Shown here: in pieces, positions 20,730 through 31,600 of the stretch
Layout: the number at the start of each line of letters is the position of its first letter
How positions within the stretch are numbered: the first letter of the stretch is position 1
NCBI RefSeq assembly: GCF_022539665.2
Contig: NC_081336.1
Span: forward strand, 9,214,778 to 9,278,777
Reading direction: 5' to 3'
DNA: 64,000 nt
From: Daphnia carinata
Lineage: Eukaryota > Arthropoda > Branchiopoda > Diplostraca > Daphniidae
Made by a program: the position numbers and the translations under genes
Notes under the pieces: generated by a model
Told to the model about the DNA's origin: nothing
The model's database searches: none
Seen by the model: the letters and a program-made list of their open reading frames with translations, nothing else

Positions 20730-23700
20730 ATGCTTAGCGAAATGGAATCAGGAAAAATCGAAAATGATGGGCCTGGCTCTGGCCACAATGACGACGTCAC
20801 CCCATCGAGCAGCTCGTCAGCGTCAACGACGACGGTAGGAGACGGAACTATTCAGGTACTTGATGGAAGCCACGGTTGGAAGTTTGAATGGGATTTGTTG
20901 GCGTTGTTTTGCGTGCGAGGACTTGCGGCCGGATATGAATTTGAATTGGCCAAAGAAAGGGAAGACCTGGGTGGTAAATTTGACGACTTGATTTTCCGAT
21001 ATCAAGTCTCAAACGAAATATGTGAAGGTAAACATTGGCGCTATCGCTTCCTGCAGGCCAAACATAAGCAAAACGAGAATGAGAAAATTAAGGCGACTCA
21101 TCTCATCGACGGGAACGATTTCAACTTACTAAAATATTTCCGTTCGTTCTGCATGATGAGAAAGGGAAGCGAAGACATTCACGACTGCATCATTTGCACC
21201 AACATCGGTTTTGATATCGACGATGTCAAGAAGAATGGAATCGAACTGGTGTCGATAAATGACCCACCTGAAGACATTTTTATGTTTGGTCCCCCGGAAA
21301 AGACACCTCGTTACCAATTGAAGTTCACAGAAGAGTTCCGAGATAAAGCGTTGAAGGAGTGGTCAGACATATATTGTCTTGCCGAACAATTGCAAAAATG
21401 GGCGCCAACAGAAAAAACAATTGAATTAAGAACTGGAGTCTTTAGCAACTATCACGTTGCTTTAGTCAATGAACAAGTCATTGATTTAAAAACAAAAATG
21501 TTCCATCAGGACTTTGTAAACGACGCTAAAAGTCTGTTCGATGGGGCTAAACAACTACGCCAAATCCTCAACGATTTAGCGGGGAATGACTGGAAAAATT
21601 GGAAATTCAAATTGAGTAAAACATTCGGAAAAAGCCAACCGAATGCTGAAACAGAAAATGGACTACCGTTGAAAATCGAGAACAAAGACCTTGATGCATT
21701 TCTTGAAAAATTCGTGTTCGTGGTGAATATGCCAAGCAGAAAGGATTTTGAAGAAATTTTACAAACTAAAGACGTGAGCAAGTACTACCCTCGTGAAGAA
21801 TGCAAAACGCAAACAGCCCTTTTCTGGAAAGAAATGTCAGAAATATTCACGCACAAGGAAAAGGGCTCTTGGCTAAAATCAGAAGAGGCCAAAGAGATCT
21901 TATTAGAAGGCGTTAAAAAAATTTCAATAGAGTACCAGACACAATTAGGAAATGAGGTGGGGTTCAACGAGGAAGCCAAGAAAACAATGGCCAATGAACT
22001 ACAGAAAATGCTGAAAAGTAACAACACGATTGAGCGCATAACCACATTATCACCGAAACATACGGCCGTCAAAGTCATTTCGGCCATTCCAGAATTGCAA
22101 CAGAAACATGCAGCATCAATTAGCCACCTGGTGATATCATCTAGTCAATTACAATCCAAGGAAGACGCAGAGCGATGGAAAAATGTATTTCAATTACCGA
22201 ACTATTCTGGCCATTCTCTTCTAGTCGTTTGCGATGATGGCGAGCAGCCGTTTCAAGACGATCATGTTGCACAAATGGGTGAAGGAGAGAAGACAAAAAG
22301 ACATAAGGTGATTGTCATCAGTCGCAAGAAAGCAGCAAGCGGTAACAGCAGCGCAGATGAAATCAAGTACACGCAGCTGGATGAATCCTTCAAGCAAAAG
22401 ATCCTGTCGATAAAAGTTTCATTCCAAGAGGAGACTGTAACTGTTGAGCGTTTAGTTGGACCTAAACCGGAAGATGTGTTGGATTCCTTAAAAGAGCTGC
22501 TGCGTCCTGAAGGAGGACAAATCATCATCCCATCGTTCGATTCATCCCGTTTCGAGAAATCCCTTTACATCAAGAGACGAGTGAAATTTGCATTTGACGA
22601 CCGTTTCATCGCTGATCTAGCCAAGCGTTTGGAGTGCTCTGAAGAGAAACTAAACGGGGAATGCAGAATCAGTTCGCAGGGCCAAATCGAGTGGCTGGTC
22701 TATGACGAGCGTCGCAAAGAAATTTGGGAAAACATAAAACAAATGAACGACCAAACGTCAGGAAAAATTGAAGAAGACAGTCATTTGATTCAGCTTGACG
22801 AGGAGCCGACTGAGCATCCGGTTGTCATCATATGTGGAATGGCTGGAACAGGCAAATCGACTCTCCTCTCCCACTACTACAATGAAATAAAGAAGAAGAA
22901 ACCTGGCTGTTGGATTATCAGATTGAATTTAATTGAACATTCTGACGCCATGTTGAAACTCGATAGAAGCAAACCTGATTTCATTAGATTCCTCATCGAT
23001 CATCAGCATGTCATCGGCAATAAATGCCCGTTTTCTCGTTCGTTGCTGAATCACCGGTTGGAGACGGGCGAGCAGATCGTTTTCATGTTTGATGGCTACG
23101 ATGAAATCGGTGAAGAATGCCAAGAAATTGCGATTCAGCTAATGAAGTTCGTTCAAGAGAAAAAGGGCATTCAACTGTACGTCACTACCCGCTCCCACGT
23201 GGCCCACCATCTGCAAAACGAATTGTGTCAGTTGGCTTATTATTTAGATAATTTCAACAAAGAGGACCAGATCAATTGCCTGGCCAAGTATTGGAAAAAA
23301 GTATTTGAACTGCCAGATGGTGTGCAAGAAATGAAGATCAAGAAGATCGAGGAATTTGCCACATTGCTAGTGGATCGGGTGTCGGATACCCTGAAAGACG
23401 ATGAAAGAACTTGCATCGGAATTCCCTTGCAATGCAGAATTCTCGGCGTATGTTACCTGCAAACTGTTGGCGACATTGTGGGAAACACGGGCGATGTAAT
23501 TCGACAATGTGATGAATTGATATCTTCAGAGCCACTGCGTCTGTTTGACAACGAGAAATTCGATTTAGTTAGTCTGTACAGCAAATTGATGGAAACAAAA
23601 CGCAAAATATTTCTAGTAGAAAAAACCAACGCTTCCAAATACGATGAGATAAAGGATGACGCTATTACGATATTGCTGAAGAAAATGGAATCGTATTTAA

Positions 23701-24617
23701 CTAAATTGGCATTGGAAACCATCATCACAGAACCAAATATCCTCGAAATGTTGGGGCCAACGAAATCTCCGTACGAATCCAGCGATGATGTGGGTCGAGA
23801 AGAAAGCATTCTTGCAAAAAACACGCTGAAATTTGGGTTAACGTTTTCCAATAGGGACGGAATGCGACAGGAATTCATGCATCGGACGTTTGCCGAGTAT
23901 TTGGTCGCCAAATATCTGTACGAAGGATTTCATTTGGATGACGAACATCACAACAAACTGCTGGAAAATGAATCCATTCGGAAATTGATTTTGAACAAAA
24001 TCTTGGCCTCGAAGCAATACGACGGAGTTCAAATGTTTTTCGATGGCATGGTGAAGACTTTGGTCGATGAAGATAAAGAATCGTGTCGCTTAATTGTCCG
24101 TCGTAAATTACCGGACCGGCTCAAGAAATTGACTGAAAATCTGTTTTCTCCGTCCATGTTCACCAATGCCCTCTTTTCCGCTGTTTCGAATGGGAGAGGC
24201 AACATATTCCTATTGTTGTGTGACTGCCTCGATGCCACCTTCGAAAGACGTCAAATCCTCTGGCCTTTTCAGTTTGCTGTCGTAGAGTATAACCTCCCTA
24301 TTTCGTCCCTCTTTTTAAAAGAAAACAAGCTCTTTAGACGATTCATCAATTATTTGGATATCGGTACGGACGACGAAAACACATGCCGTGTTGTAGGCAA
24401 ACTTATAGACGCTATGTTCCCGTATAAATATGGTAGCATCAATAGAAATTCTTTCTGGAACCGAGACGGGCACCAGCAAACGCTAAATGAATTACTTCTG
24501 ATTTTGGAAAACCAACACGTGGCTTTCAGCAAAACTAATGATAGCGATATAAAAAAAATTTTGGTTTTTTTCAACGGCGAAGTTTATGGAGTTACATCTT
24601 CGAACATTGTAAGGTAA
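20730..24617 (+). CDS. NACHT2: nuclease-like domain fused to NACHT, C-terminally truncated
   Basis: ATG 20730 follows the 5' UTR acceptor and matches the NACHT1 start context (cagtccgatgct). The upstream extension of the frame crosses the intron and is discarded. Protein 1295 aa. Residues of about 50-400 form a module absent from the other copies: WKFEWDLLALFCVRGLAAGY, then GGKFDD (Asp85, Asp86), then RFLQAKHK (Gln109-Ala-Lys111) and FNLLKYFRSF...DCIICTNIGFD. A D...QxK pattern 24 residues apart is typical of PD-(D/E)XK nucleases and resembles DUF4297/Cap4-type effectors. Walker A GMAGTGKST begins at 703 and the Walker B FMFDGYDE and EFMHRTFAEYLVAKYL signatures follow. Compared with NACHT1, sequence equal to about 13690-15365 is deleted out of frame, so the ankyrin region is missing and the protein ends GEVYGVTSSNIVR. 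It is either a pseudogene or a shortened receptor. No other stop is seen in 1295 codons. Confidence 0.8.
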   Translation: MLSEMESGKIENDGPGSGHNDDVTPSSSSSASTTTVGDGTIQVLDGSHGWKFEWDLLALFCVRGLAAGYEFELAKEREDLGGKFDDLIFRYQVSNEICEGKHWRYRFLQAKHKQNENEKIKATHLIDGNDFNLLKYFRSFCMMRKGSEDIHDCIICTNIGFDIDDVKKNGIELVSINDPPEDIFMFGPPEKTPRYQLKFTEEFRDKALKEWSDIYCLAEQLQKWAPTEKTIELRTGVFSNYHVALVNEQVIDLKTKMFHQDFVNDAKSLFDGAKQLRQILNDLAGNDWKNWKFKLSKTFGKSQPNAETENGLPLKIENKDLDAFLEKFVFVVNMPSRKDFEEILQTKDVSKYYPREECKTQTALFWKEMSEIFTHKEKGSWLKSEEAKEILLEGVKKISIEYQTQLGNEVGFNEEAKKTMANELQKMLKSNNTIERITTLSPKHTAVKVISAIPELQQKHAASISHLVISSSQLQSKEDAERWKNVFQLPNYSGHSLLVVCDDGEQPFQDDHVAQMGEGEKTKRHKVIVISRKKAASGNSSADEIKYTQLDESFKQKILSIKVSFQEETVTVERLVGPKPEDVLDSLKELLRPEGGQIIIPSFDSSRFEKSLYIKRRVKFAFDDRFIADLAKRLECSEEKLNGECRISSQGQIEWLVYDERRKEIWENIKQMNDQTSGKIEEDSHLIQLDEEPTEHPVVIICGMAGTGKSTLLSHYYNEIKKKKPGCWIIRLNLIEHSDAMLKLDRSKPDFIRFLIDHQHVIGNKCPFSRSLLNHRLETGEQIVFMFDGYDEIGEECQEIAIQLMKFVQEKKGIQLYVTTRSHVAHHLQNELCQLAYYLDNFNKEDQINCLAKYWKKVFELPDGVQEMKIKKIEEFATLLVDRVSDTLKDDERTCIGIPLQCRILGVCYLQTVGDIVGNTGDVIRQCDELISSEPLRLFDNEKFDLVSLYSKLMETKRKIFLVEKTNASKYDEIKDDAITILLKKMESYLTKLALETIITEPNILEMLGPTKSPYESSDDVGREESILAKNTLKFGLTFSNRDGMRQEFMHRTFAEYLVAKYLYEGFHLDDEHHNKLLENESIRKLILNKILASKQYDGVQMFFDGMVKTLVDEDKESCRLIVRRKLPDRLKKLTENLFSPSMFTNALFSAVSNGRGNIFLLLCDCLDATFERRQILWPFQFAVVEYNLPISSLFLKENKLFRRFINYLDIGTDDENTCRVVGKLIDAMFPYKYGSINRNSFWNRDGHQQTLNELLLILENQHVAFSKTNDSDIKKILVFFNGEVYGVTSSNIVR

Positions 24618-25426
24618 CGAAAACGAACGAAATATTGAAATCTGTGTCGCAAAATTTCGGTTGGGAGGCCGTGTTGCTGTTGCTGTTTCACGAAGTGGAT
24701 AAATTTCCTCTCGTACTGAAAGCTGTGTCGTGGGGACATGACATTGATGGTTGGCTGGACATGTTGCCAAAAGAAATACGAAAGGACATTGAACAAGTTA
24801 TTGAACAAAAAGCTGCCGAGTTCATTGATCAAGTGTTTCGAGATCACAAAACTTATTTTGGAAAACCAAAAGATATGACAAAACGATTAAACATGTTGAT
24901 ATTTTTAATAAAATACAGCAATGCTCAGCAACTTGAAAAATTCGTCGAAAACATCACAACGTTGCAGATGCCCACGACAACGAAGAAGACGGATAGCATA
25001 TGGACTGAGACGTTTTGTCTCCCGTGTGACGAAGCCGGGACGAACAACGCTGCTGGAAAAATGAACACATTTTTTAAATACGTCTCGGAGAAACTGGGAA
25101 AAAAAGCCATGGGATATTTGGTGCTCCACCATGAAAACGATGGCATTCATGCCATATTTTGTCCTGCGATAAGAGGGGAGGAGAAGATTGGTGAGGCGAT
25201 GCTCGCCCATTCGGATGCCTCATATCGCGAACAGGCTCAAAGTGAAATCAATAGAATTATAAACGACACTTACAATTGTTCAACACTATTCGAAAGTCTC
25301 GATCGTAGTCGTCTCTTCCTGGAGAAAAAGGTGGATAAGGAGGAGAAAAAGCAGTCAACTTCGACCTTAATGGAAGAGTTCGCTCGTGTACGTAAAGGTG
25401 TAGAGGTATTTATAACAAGGAAATAG
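24618..25426 (+). pseudogene. Out-of-frame C-terminal remnant of NACHT2
   Basis: The frame from 24635 (KSVSQNFGWEAVLLLLFHEV) continues homology to the C-terminal region of NACHT1, 3 and 4, but in a different frame from the upstream ORF because of the deletion at about 24582. It stays open for 263 codons, which argues for a recent lesion. The last 50 or so residues derive from an insertion. Confidence 0.75.
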
Positions 25427-25663
25427 ATGTAGGTTAGGAGGTAAGGGGATGAAGAGGTATAGTCTTTTTCCTAAGGGAAGCCTATGAACGTGGTTCTGGC
25501 TATTCCCGGGTTTCTGTGTAGTTTTTGTGTGTATCTGCTAATAAAATTCGTGAGAAAAACCCAATTGTCGTGTCCATTTTGTACATACTCTTCTCGTTTC
25601 TTTTCTTCGTTGATCCGCAAATGTCCAGCTAGCTTGCCGACTGGCCCGGCAGTTTGCAAATAC
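25273..25663. other. About 390-bp insertion in the NACHT2 tail
   Basis: Compared with NACHT4 (46250-46265), homology breaks after aaacgacacttac and resumes at gaggtcccgtcctatgg. The inserted DNA includes a purine-rich stretch at about 25430-25460 and taataaaattc at 25540, features often found near the 3' end of retroelements. Identity unknown. Confidence 0.4.
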
Positions 25664-27070
25664 GAGGTCCCGTCCTATGGTATTATAACTAATGTCACGG
25701 AGAGATTATTGAATCTTTTCTAACCGATGTCTTAAACCACCAATCGGGTATCATGGTGAATCAATACAAAAGGTTTGGCTTTGGCTAAACGATTGGTACA
25801 TCTCATTTTCGAAACATTTCTGGATGGACTTAATCCAATCTTTCTTTAGCTCACGTATTCAACCTACGACGCCCAACAGAGACCACACCTTCCTGGTGAG
25901 GCCTACCACATGGCGTCAGGGAGACTTTGGCTGCCGAAACTTATTGCTGGATATGCTGCACACACTTGCTGGCCTACGTAGTTTATAAACGTACGTAGTC
26001 TGGAATCCTGTGTCTCTTCGACGCCATTTAACATTGCCTTTGTTAGCAGACACAAACATCAACCTGTTAAACTAAAACCAGTAATCTTGTATGAACTAGA
26101 GGCCAATCAAGTGTGTAGGAAGGTCGACTTATGACATCAAATTTGTGTCCTAGCGTTGTTCGAACTGGAAATTAATTACAAAACTTCGTAAAGATTCAAA
26201 TCTAAACAGGAAGAAAATGTTGGATTTTTGGAATTTAGAGTTACATCTACCATGTTCGAAAACTGTTTGTTTCCATAAAAAAGTAGAATGATCACAACGC
26301 CATCTATGATCACGTTTCAATACTACGTTGGGGCAACTGGCACTTGAAATCAAATGTCGTTCTTTTTAAATGTTGGAATTCACTCCGAGATAGTTACATT
26401 ACCTATGTGCATGACCCTATAGTACCGTGAAACGAAAATTTTCCCGCGTATTTTTCCATCAGCCATTATTGTGCTATAAAACCTTTCGTTGCACTTAAAG
26501 TTGTTTTACACTATTGTAACAAAAGATCACAATACCTCTACTATTGAAAAACTATGTTAAAATTGATTATTGCTAATTAATATTAATATGTTTTAATTAA
26601 AATATAACAGCGATAGCAAAAAAGTGACCTGGCAATCACACCACGCGACTGAAAATCCTTCTGCTAGCTAAAAAAGTCAGTACAGCCTCGTGGTGTAGAC
26701 AGGGTGGTTGGGTTATTCAATGCCTGTTTTATTTTTCGTGTGGTAAGTGCCTGTTCTTTAATACTGGTAGCGTGGTATCGCTGCATTGTACTATCCGTCT
26801 TACCTGTCAGTTTGCTAGGAATGATTTCATATTTGTAATTGACTGGCCCATATGCTATTTTCTATGTCACTGAGTATATCTGTACTCAATTTTCTGAAAA
26901 AGTTTTGCAATAAAGACATTGTTCTCTGTCTCTATAGGTAGGGTTCTCTTTGTCAGTAATTGCTGAAACATATTAGCTCTGGATCACCTTCAACGAAAGA
27001 CAATTATCTGATCATCTACGAAGACAACTTTGTCTTCTAAGGAGTTATCCATCATGTTAGATCCATCAAA
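25664..27070. other. Duplicated intergenic region after NACHT2
   Basis: 25665-26000 matches the tail and 3' flank of NACHT4 (46265-46620). 26050-27030 matches 40260-41450, the upstream region of NACHT4. No gene is seen. The AT-rich part around 26570-26610 includes taattaatattaat. Confidence 0.55.
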
Positions 27071-27960
27071 TGTTAGGCTGGTAAAGCCAATCGAACTTGG
27101 CACCAGGCTTTTGGGGGAGGGTAAGCTACATGTTTCTTTTGCTTTTCCTTTCTTTTTTTTATTTGTGCACCACACCTCCACCCCAGAGGCAGGTAGACAT
27201 GCCAGACATGATTTTTCGTTAGAAAATTCATTGTGCTTTCGATTGTTGATGTGACTCAATGTGTTTGTGTACACCTCCCCATTCAAATGTGTTTGTGTGA
27301 ATTGCAGGGGAAGCCATGCTGGATGGACTTGCACTCACCAAAGGCGGACAAGTGGATCCCAACGTTTTAGCCAAATGGGTCCGACAAGCCTCGCCAAAGG
27401 TCTCAGTGGAGAGGACGCTGCTAAATTAGCTGTATACAAGGGACATTACGTTTTACTTTTAACTATTTCCACAGATGATAATCTCTGAAATGTCAGGTTG
27501 ATTATGAGCAAAGAGCATTCCAAGGCTTGGTATCGCATCGGGGCGACTCGTGCTTTCAGGCAGTCAAAAGGTCCAGCCCCAGTACAACACGAAGCTGAAA
27601 GAGGTGTGTAAAAAATGTTTTTTGTCCGTTAAAGTTATCAGCCGGTTTGAGTTAGCTAACGCCTTATCTCGTTGTAAAATGTTTTTGAACCTGTTAACTA
27701 CAGAAACTTCGTATTAGAACAGCACGTCAGATGATGAAGGACATAGAATGTGCACTTGTATAGAAAACTTGGCTACTTTCAGATTGAATGTCTTAATCGT
27801 GGTATCGCAGAAAAAGCATATTGTTTTTATGACTCGTCTGTTTATTTCTATAGGTTAATAGTTTCAAAAATGAACACCCTAAATAGCACTGGAAGTTGAA
27901 AGCCATCGGCCAAAAGTGACAAAAACAATAAAAGAATCATCTCATTTCCCGTCTGGCAAC
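27071..27960 (+). pseudogene. Calx shard C (exons 5-8) upstream of NACHT3
   Basis: Exon 5 end (aatcgaacttggca, about 27089), exon 6 (27308-27440), exon 7 (27497-27603) and a decayed exon 8 (27854-27960) occur in order. Exon 6 has small deletions (cgccaaaggtctcag for cgctcagaggtctcag) and a TAG. Donor positions are altered. Unlike shards A and B it keeps exons 6-7. Confidence 0.75.
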
Positions 27961-28250
27961 GAGTGTCCTACATCTACGGTGCGTATAATCAGCGTGTTAT
28001 CAAAATTAGGGTATGCCACTACGTGGTCGGCATTTCGAAATTACTGCAGGGAGGGCTACCCTTATCATGCACGATATGTTCTGGGTTATGATAAAGTCCT
28101 CAGCTATTTCTCTATCGATTGTCAGTTAACAATGATGCAAAAAGCTGCAGTTCGTCAACTTGGTTGGACCTCTGAATTGTGACCAGCGCATCTCTTCTTG
28201 ACTTGACCCGTTTGTCGATCGCTCGTCAACATCGGTGCATCTCCAACAAG

Positions 28251-28592
28251 GTAAGGACGCTAGTCATATTTAATAATCCCAAATCGTTTCGATCAAATTC
28301 AAATCAAGTCTCGGGGGGGGGGGGGGGGCAGAAGAATCACGTAACAAACTGGCGAACAACGTTATCTATTTGAGTAGGCTGCAGTTCTCTTTGCTAGCCA
28401 TTGCAACAGAATTTTTGTTTTGGACCACCTTAAAAAAAGGACTGAAATCCAGTCGGCGTCCACCGAGATAACGTTATCTTTTATTGGCACTATCTGCCAA
28501 GATAAGTCTTTAGCCTCGACAAAAGTGGTAACATTTTATTTAAAACAAATTCGTCAAATCAGGGCAGTGAAATGATTGTACATCCCATTTAG
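28251..28592 (+). promoter_or_regulatory. Ancestral NACHT3 5' UTR intron with inverted GATA palindrome
   Basis: Donor ACAAG|GTAAGG at 28250/28251 and acceptor CCCATTTAG ending at 28592. Palindrome gataacgttatc at 28467-28478. Homologous to the NACHT1 and NACHT2 leaders, but now separated from the NACHT3 body by the BEL insertion. Confidence 0.45.
28313..28328 (+). repeat. G16 homopolymer
   Basis: Sixteen consecutive G residues in the NACHT3 leader intron. A possible replication and sequencing trouble spot, and its length may be misassembled. Confidence 0.9.
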
Positions 28593-28631
28593 AGTTTCCA
28601 AGTTCCTCATTTTGGTTAGAGAAACAGTCCG

Positions 28632-28663
28632 ATGCTTTGCGAAATGGAATCAGGAAAAAAGGA
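28632..28663 (+). pseudogene. Orphaned original start of NACHT3
   Basis: atgctttgcgaaatggaatc matches the NACHT2 start (MLSEMESGK). Homology stops at about 28663 where the retrotransposon begins and resumes at 32240 (ataataggccagactctggc), matching the next NACHT2 nucleotides. The original first exon was therefore split by the insertion. Confidence 0.8.
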
Positions 28664-31600
28664 AATTAAGGATTATCGAATCGGTGGTGAGGTAGGTTCT
28701 TGGAACTTCGGTATTCGATTTTTCGATGGCTTGCGTGATTCCATTCCACCGTTCCTGCATCTCTGGCGACAACGGATCATCCCACTGTAGTTTCAATTTC
28801 CAAATTTCTTGAATCAGGATCCGTGCAGAGATTGTTAATGGTGAGATGAAACCCATCGGGTCGTAAACAGTTGAAATTTTACGAAGAACGATTCTTTTCG
28901 TTACGGTTGTAGCATTTGGAGTGGTCAAGTAGAACTTCGGTAACATGAGTGTGTCATTTGATCGAGACCATCTTAACCCAAGGATTTTGATGAAGGAATT
29001 CTTGTCTCTTTCATCGTCGAGGTTGATTGTTGTTTGTACCGCTCTGTTGTTTGTTGCCCACTCTTGTAGTTTCAGGCCTGCTTGTTTCATAATGGCGTTT
29101 GCTTGATTGTAGTATTGATGAGCTTCCTTTTCTGTTTCGCATCCGGAAATTAAGTTGTCTACGTAAATGTTTTGATCCATGTCAATGGCGATTTTAGATG
29201 AGGATTCTGCCAAGTGCTTTTTGATCACCGACAGCAAAATGAATGGCGAACTACTTGCTCCAAATGGTATTACTCGAAAACGATAGGTTTCGAACTCTGA
29301 ATTTGGGTCCTTTCCATCCTTGATCCAAAAGAATCTGAGAAAATCTCGATCTGCTTCGTGTAGTAGTATCTGATGATACGCTTTCTCGATATCAGCGACG
29401 AGACCGATGTTGTGTGTTCGAAAACGTAGAAGGATTTCTAACATGTTGTTTTGTAGAGAAGGTCCAACGTTCAAGCAATCATTTAAGCTGACACCCTTGT
29501 AAGTCTTGCAGGAGCAATCGTAAACAATTCTGAGAGGAGTTGTTGTTGATTCTTTGATTACTCCATGATGTGGTACGTAGTGACATCCGCTCTTGATGTT
29601 GATTTCGTGATGCGGTACCTTTTCAATAAATTCGTTTGCCAGTTGTTGTTGGATAGTGGAATCATATAATTGTAAGTTGCTAGGCGTTTTCCCAAGTCGC
29701 TTTATCATGCTACGAGTTCGGCGTTCGCATACGAATTGATTGGATGAGAGAGTAGGATGATCTGTCTTCCATGGCAGACGAGCTTGATATTTGTTTTGTT
29801 TGAATTCGATGCAGTTGTTCTGATACTCACTGGTGATGTCCATGGCTTCTGTTTCTGGTTGAATACCCAGCATTTCTAGATCCCAAAGTCTCGAAATGTC
29901 AAATTTTTCTTCCACGGACACGTTTAGCATTGCCGTTTGATCAGAGTTGTTTACGTGTAGGTTCGATACGCAACCAGATAAGAGATATCCGAGCTTCGAG
30001 CTTACAGCTGTGGGGCCTTGCCCACGCACTATCTTGTCGCTAACGATGTCCCAATAATAATCTGCTCCTATGAGGATGTCGATTCGGAACTGAGATTCCA
30101 TTGATGCTGGATGTGCGAGTTGCAAATTTCGCAGATGAGGTAGGTTTCCGATTAAGGCCCTATGAGGGTCATCCAGTGGATCGACTATGTGATTGATGAC
30201 GATAGCTTGTATGTCAATGGGACAGCCATTGATGTCTCTGAATGATACTTGCACGACATCGTAGATTTCTGCATTAGATGAAGCAGCAGCGAAACCGACT
30301 AACACTAGATTTTCACGAAATAGCGTTTTGAGTTGTAGTTTCTTCGCGAGCTCCGTAGTGATGAACGATCGTTGTGCTCCTTTGTCGATTAGAACATTGC
30401 CTTTTAATGTGACACCTTTGGCTTGTATGGGCACAACTGCTGTTTCTAGCAAGACGAAAGATTGTGATGCAAAGGAATTGCGAGATCCGTTTGCAGTTAG
30501 GGCCACGGTTGTGGGATTTGAAGATAAAATGGTAGTGTTTGTTTCAACCCTTGGTCTCGTAGATGAATTTGTGTAATTACCGTGTCGGCTGTTTGAATGT
30601 AAACTAGTGTGATGAGCCTTTTGACATATGCGGCACCGAAATTTGGATGGACACTCGTTGTTTGTTGACTGATGGGATCGTAGACAGTTAAAACATAGAT
30701 GTTTACCACGAGCGATAGTGTATCTTTCCTCGGTTGTGACTACATTATTACAGTCTGTGGGAAAATGGTTTCCTGTACAGTAGGCGCAATGCTTAATTCG
30801 TTTTCGTTCGGTTTCCACTCGCGATGTTTTTGTAAACATGACACCGGCTTGCTTGTTCGATTCTGAATGTTTAATGATGGAATGATCTGTTGAGTCTTCT
30901 AAAATTTCAATTTCTTTTTTCATGGCATTCCTTAGTTCTTCCAATGTCCATTCGATCGCGCCGTGTTGTCTTGCTAAGTTGCGACGTAGATCTGCGGTTA
31001 ACTTATCCAGTAAGATGCAAACGAGCAAATCACCATACGAATCCATTCCTTTCCCTAGTGCTTCAAGTCCGCGTATGTTTGCCTCTAGATTATCCACGAA
31101 TCGTCTCAAACTTGTCTTGTCCAATCCCGGTTTCGGTAGAGATAAAAAAGCGCGCATGTGAGCCATGATGATCTTGTGCGGTTGTCCGAAACGCTCTTTT
31201 AACAGATCTACAGCCTTTGGATAGTTGGCGTTGTTAGGTGTGAGACCCATCAGTAGAGCTTTGGCTTCACCGGTCAAGCGAGAGTTTAGGAAATTAAACT
31301 TAGTAGCATCAGAGTATTTAGTTTTGTTATGGACTTCGACTTCAAATACGTCCCAGAACGCACACCATTGTAAAATTGAACCATCAAACTCGGGCAAGTT
31401 AAATTTCGGCAGGTTGCTTGAATCAGGAACAGCTATTGTTGTAGCGATTGGCGCGTGGGGGGCCAAGGGAACTGTTACCGCGTTGAGGGCGATCTGATCG
31501 TCGATTGCTACCTTTCGCAGCTCTTCGAGTGCGTATTCACCTGCATCTAAGGCATCCTTGATAATGGAGTTGGCTGAACAAGAGTTATCAATTTCCGCCT

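Noticed and set aside
26570-26615. AT-rich palindromic stretch as a replication origin
   Set aside because: Ordinary AT-rich intergenic DNA, also present at 40785 and 54470 as part of the duplication; nothing specific supports an origin.
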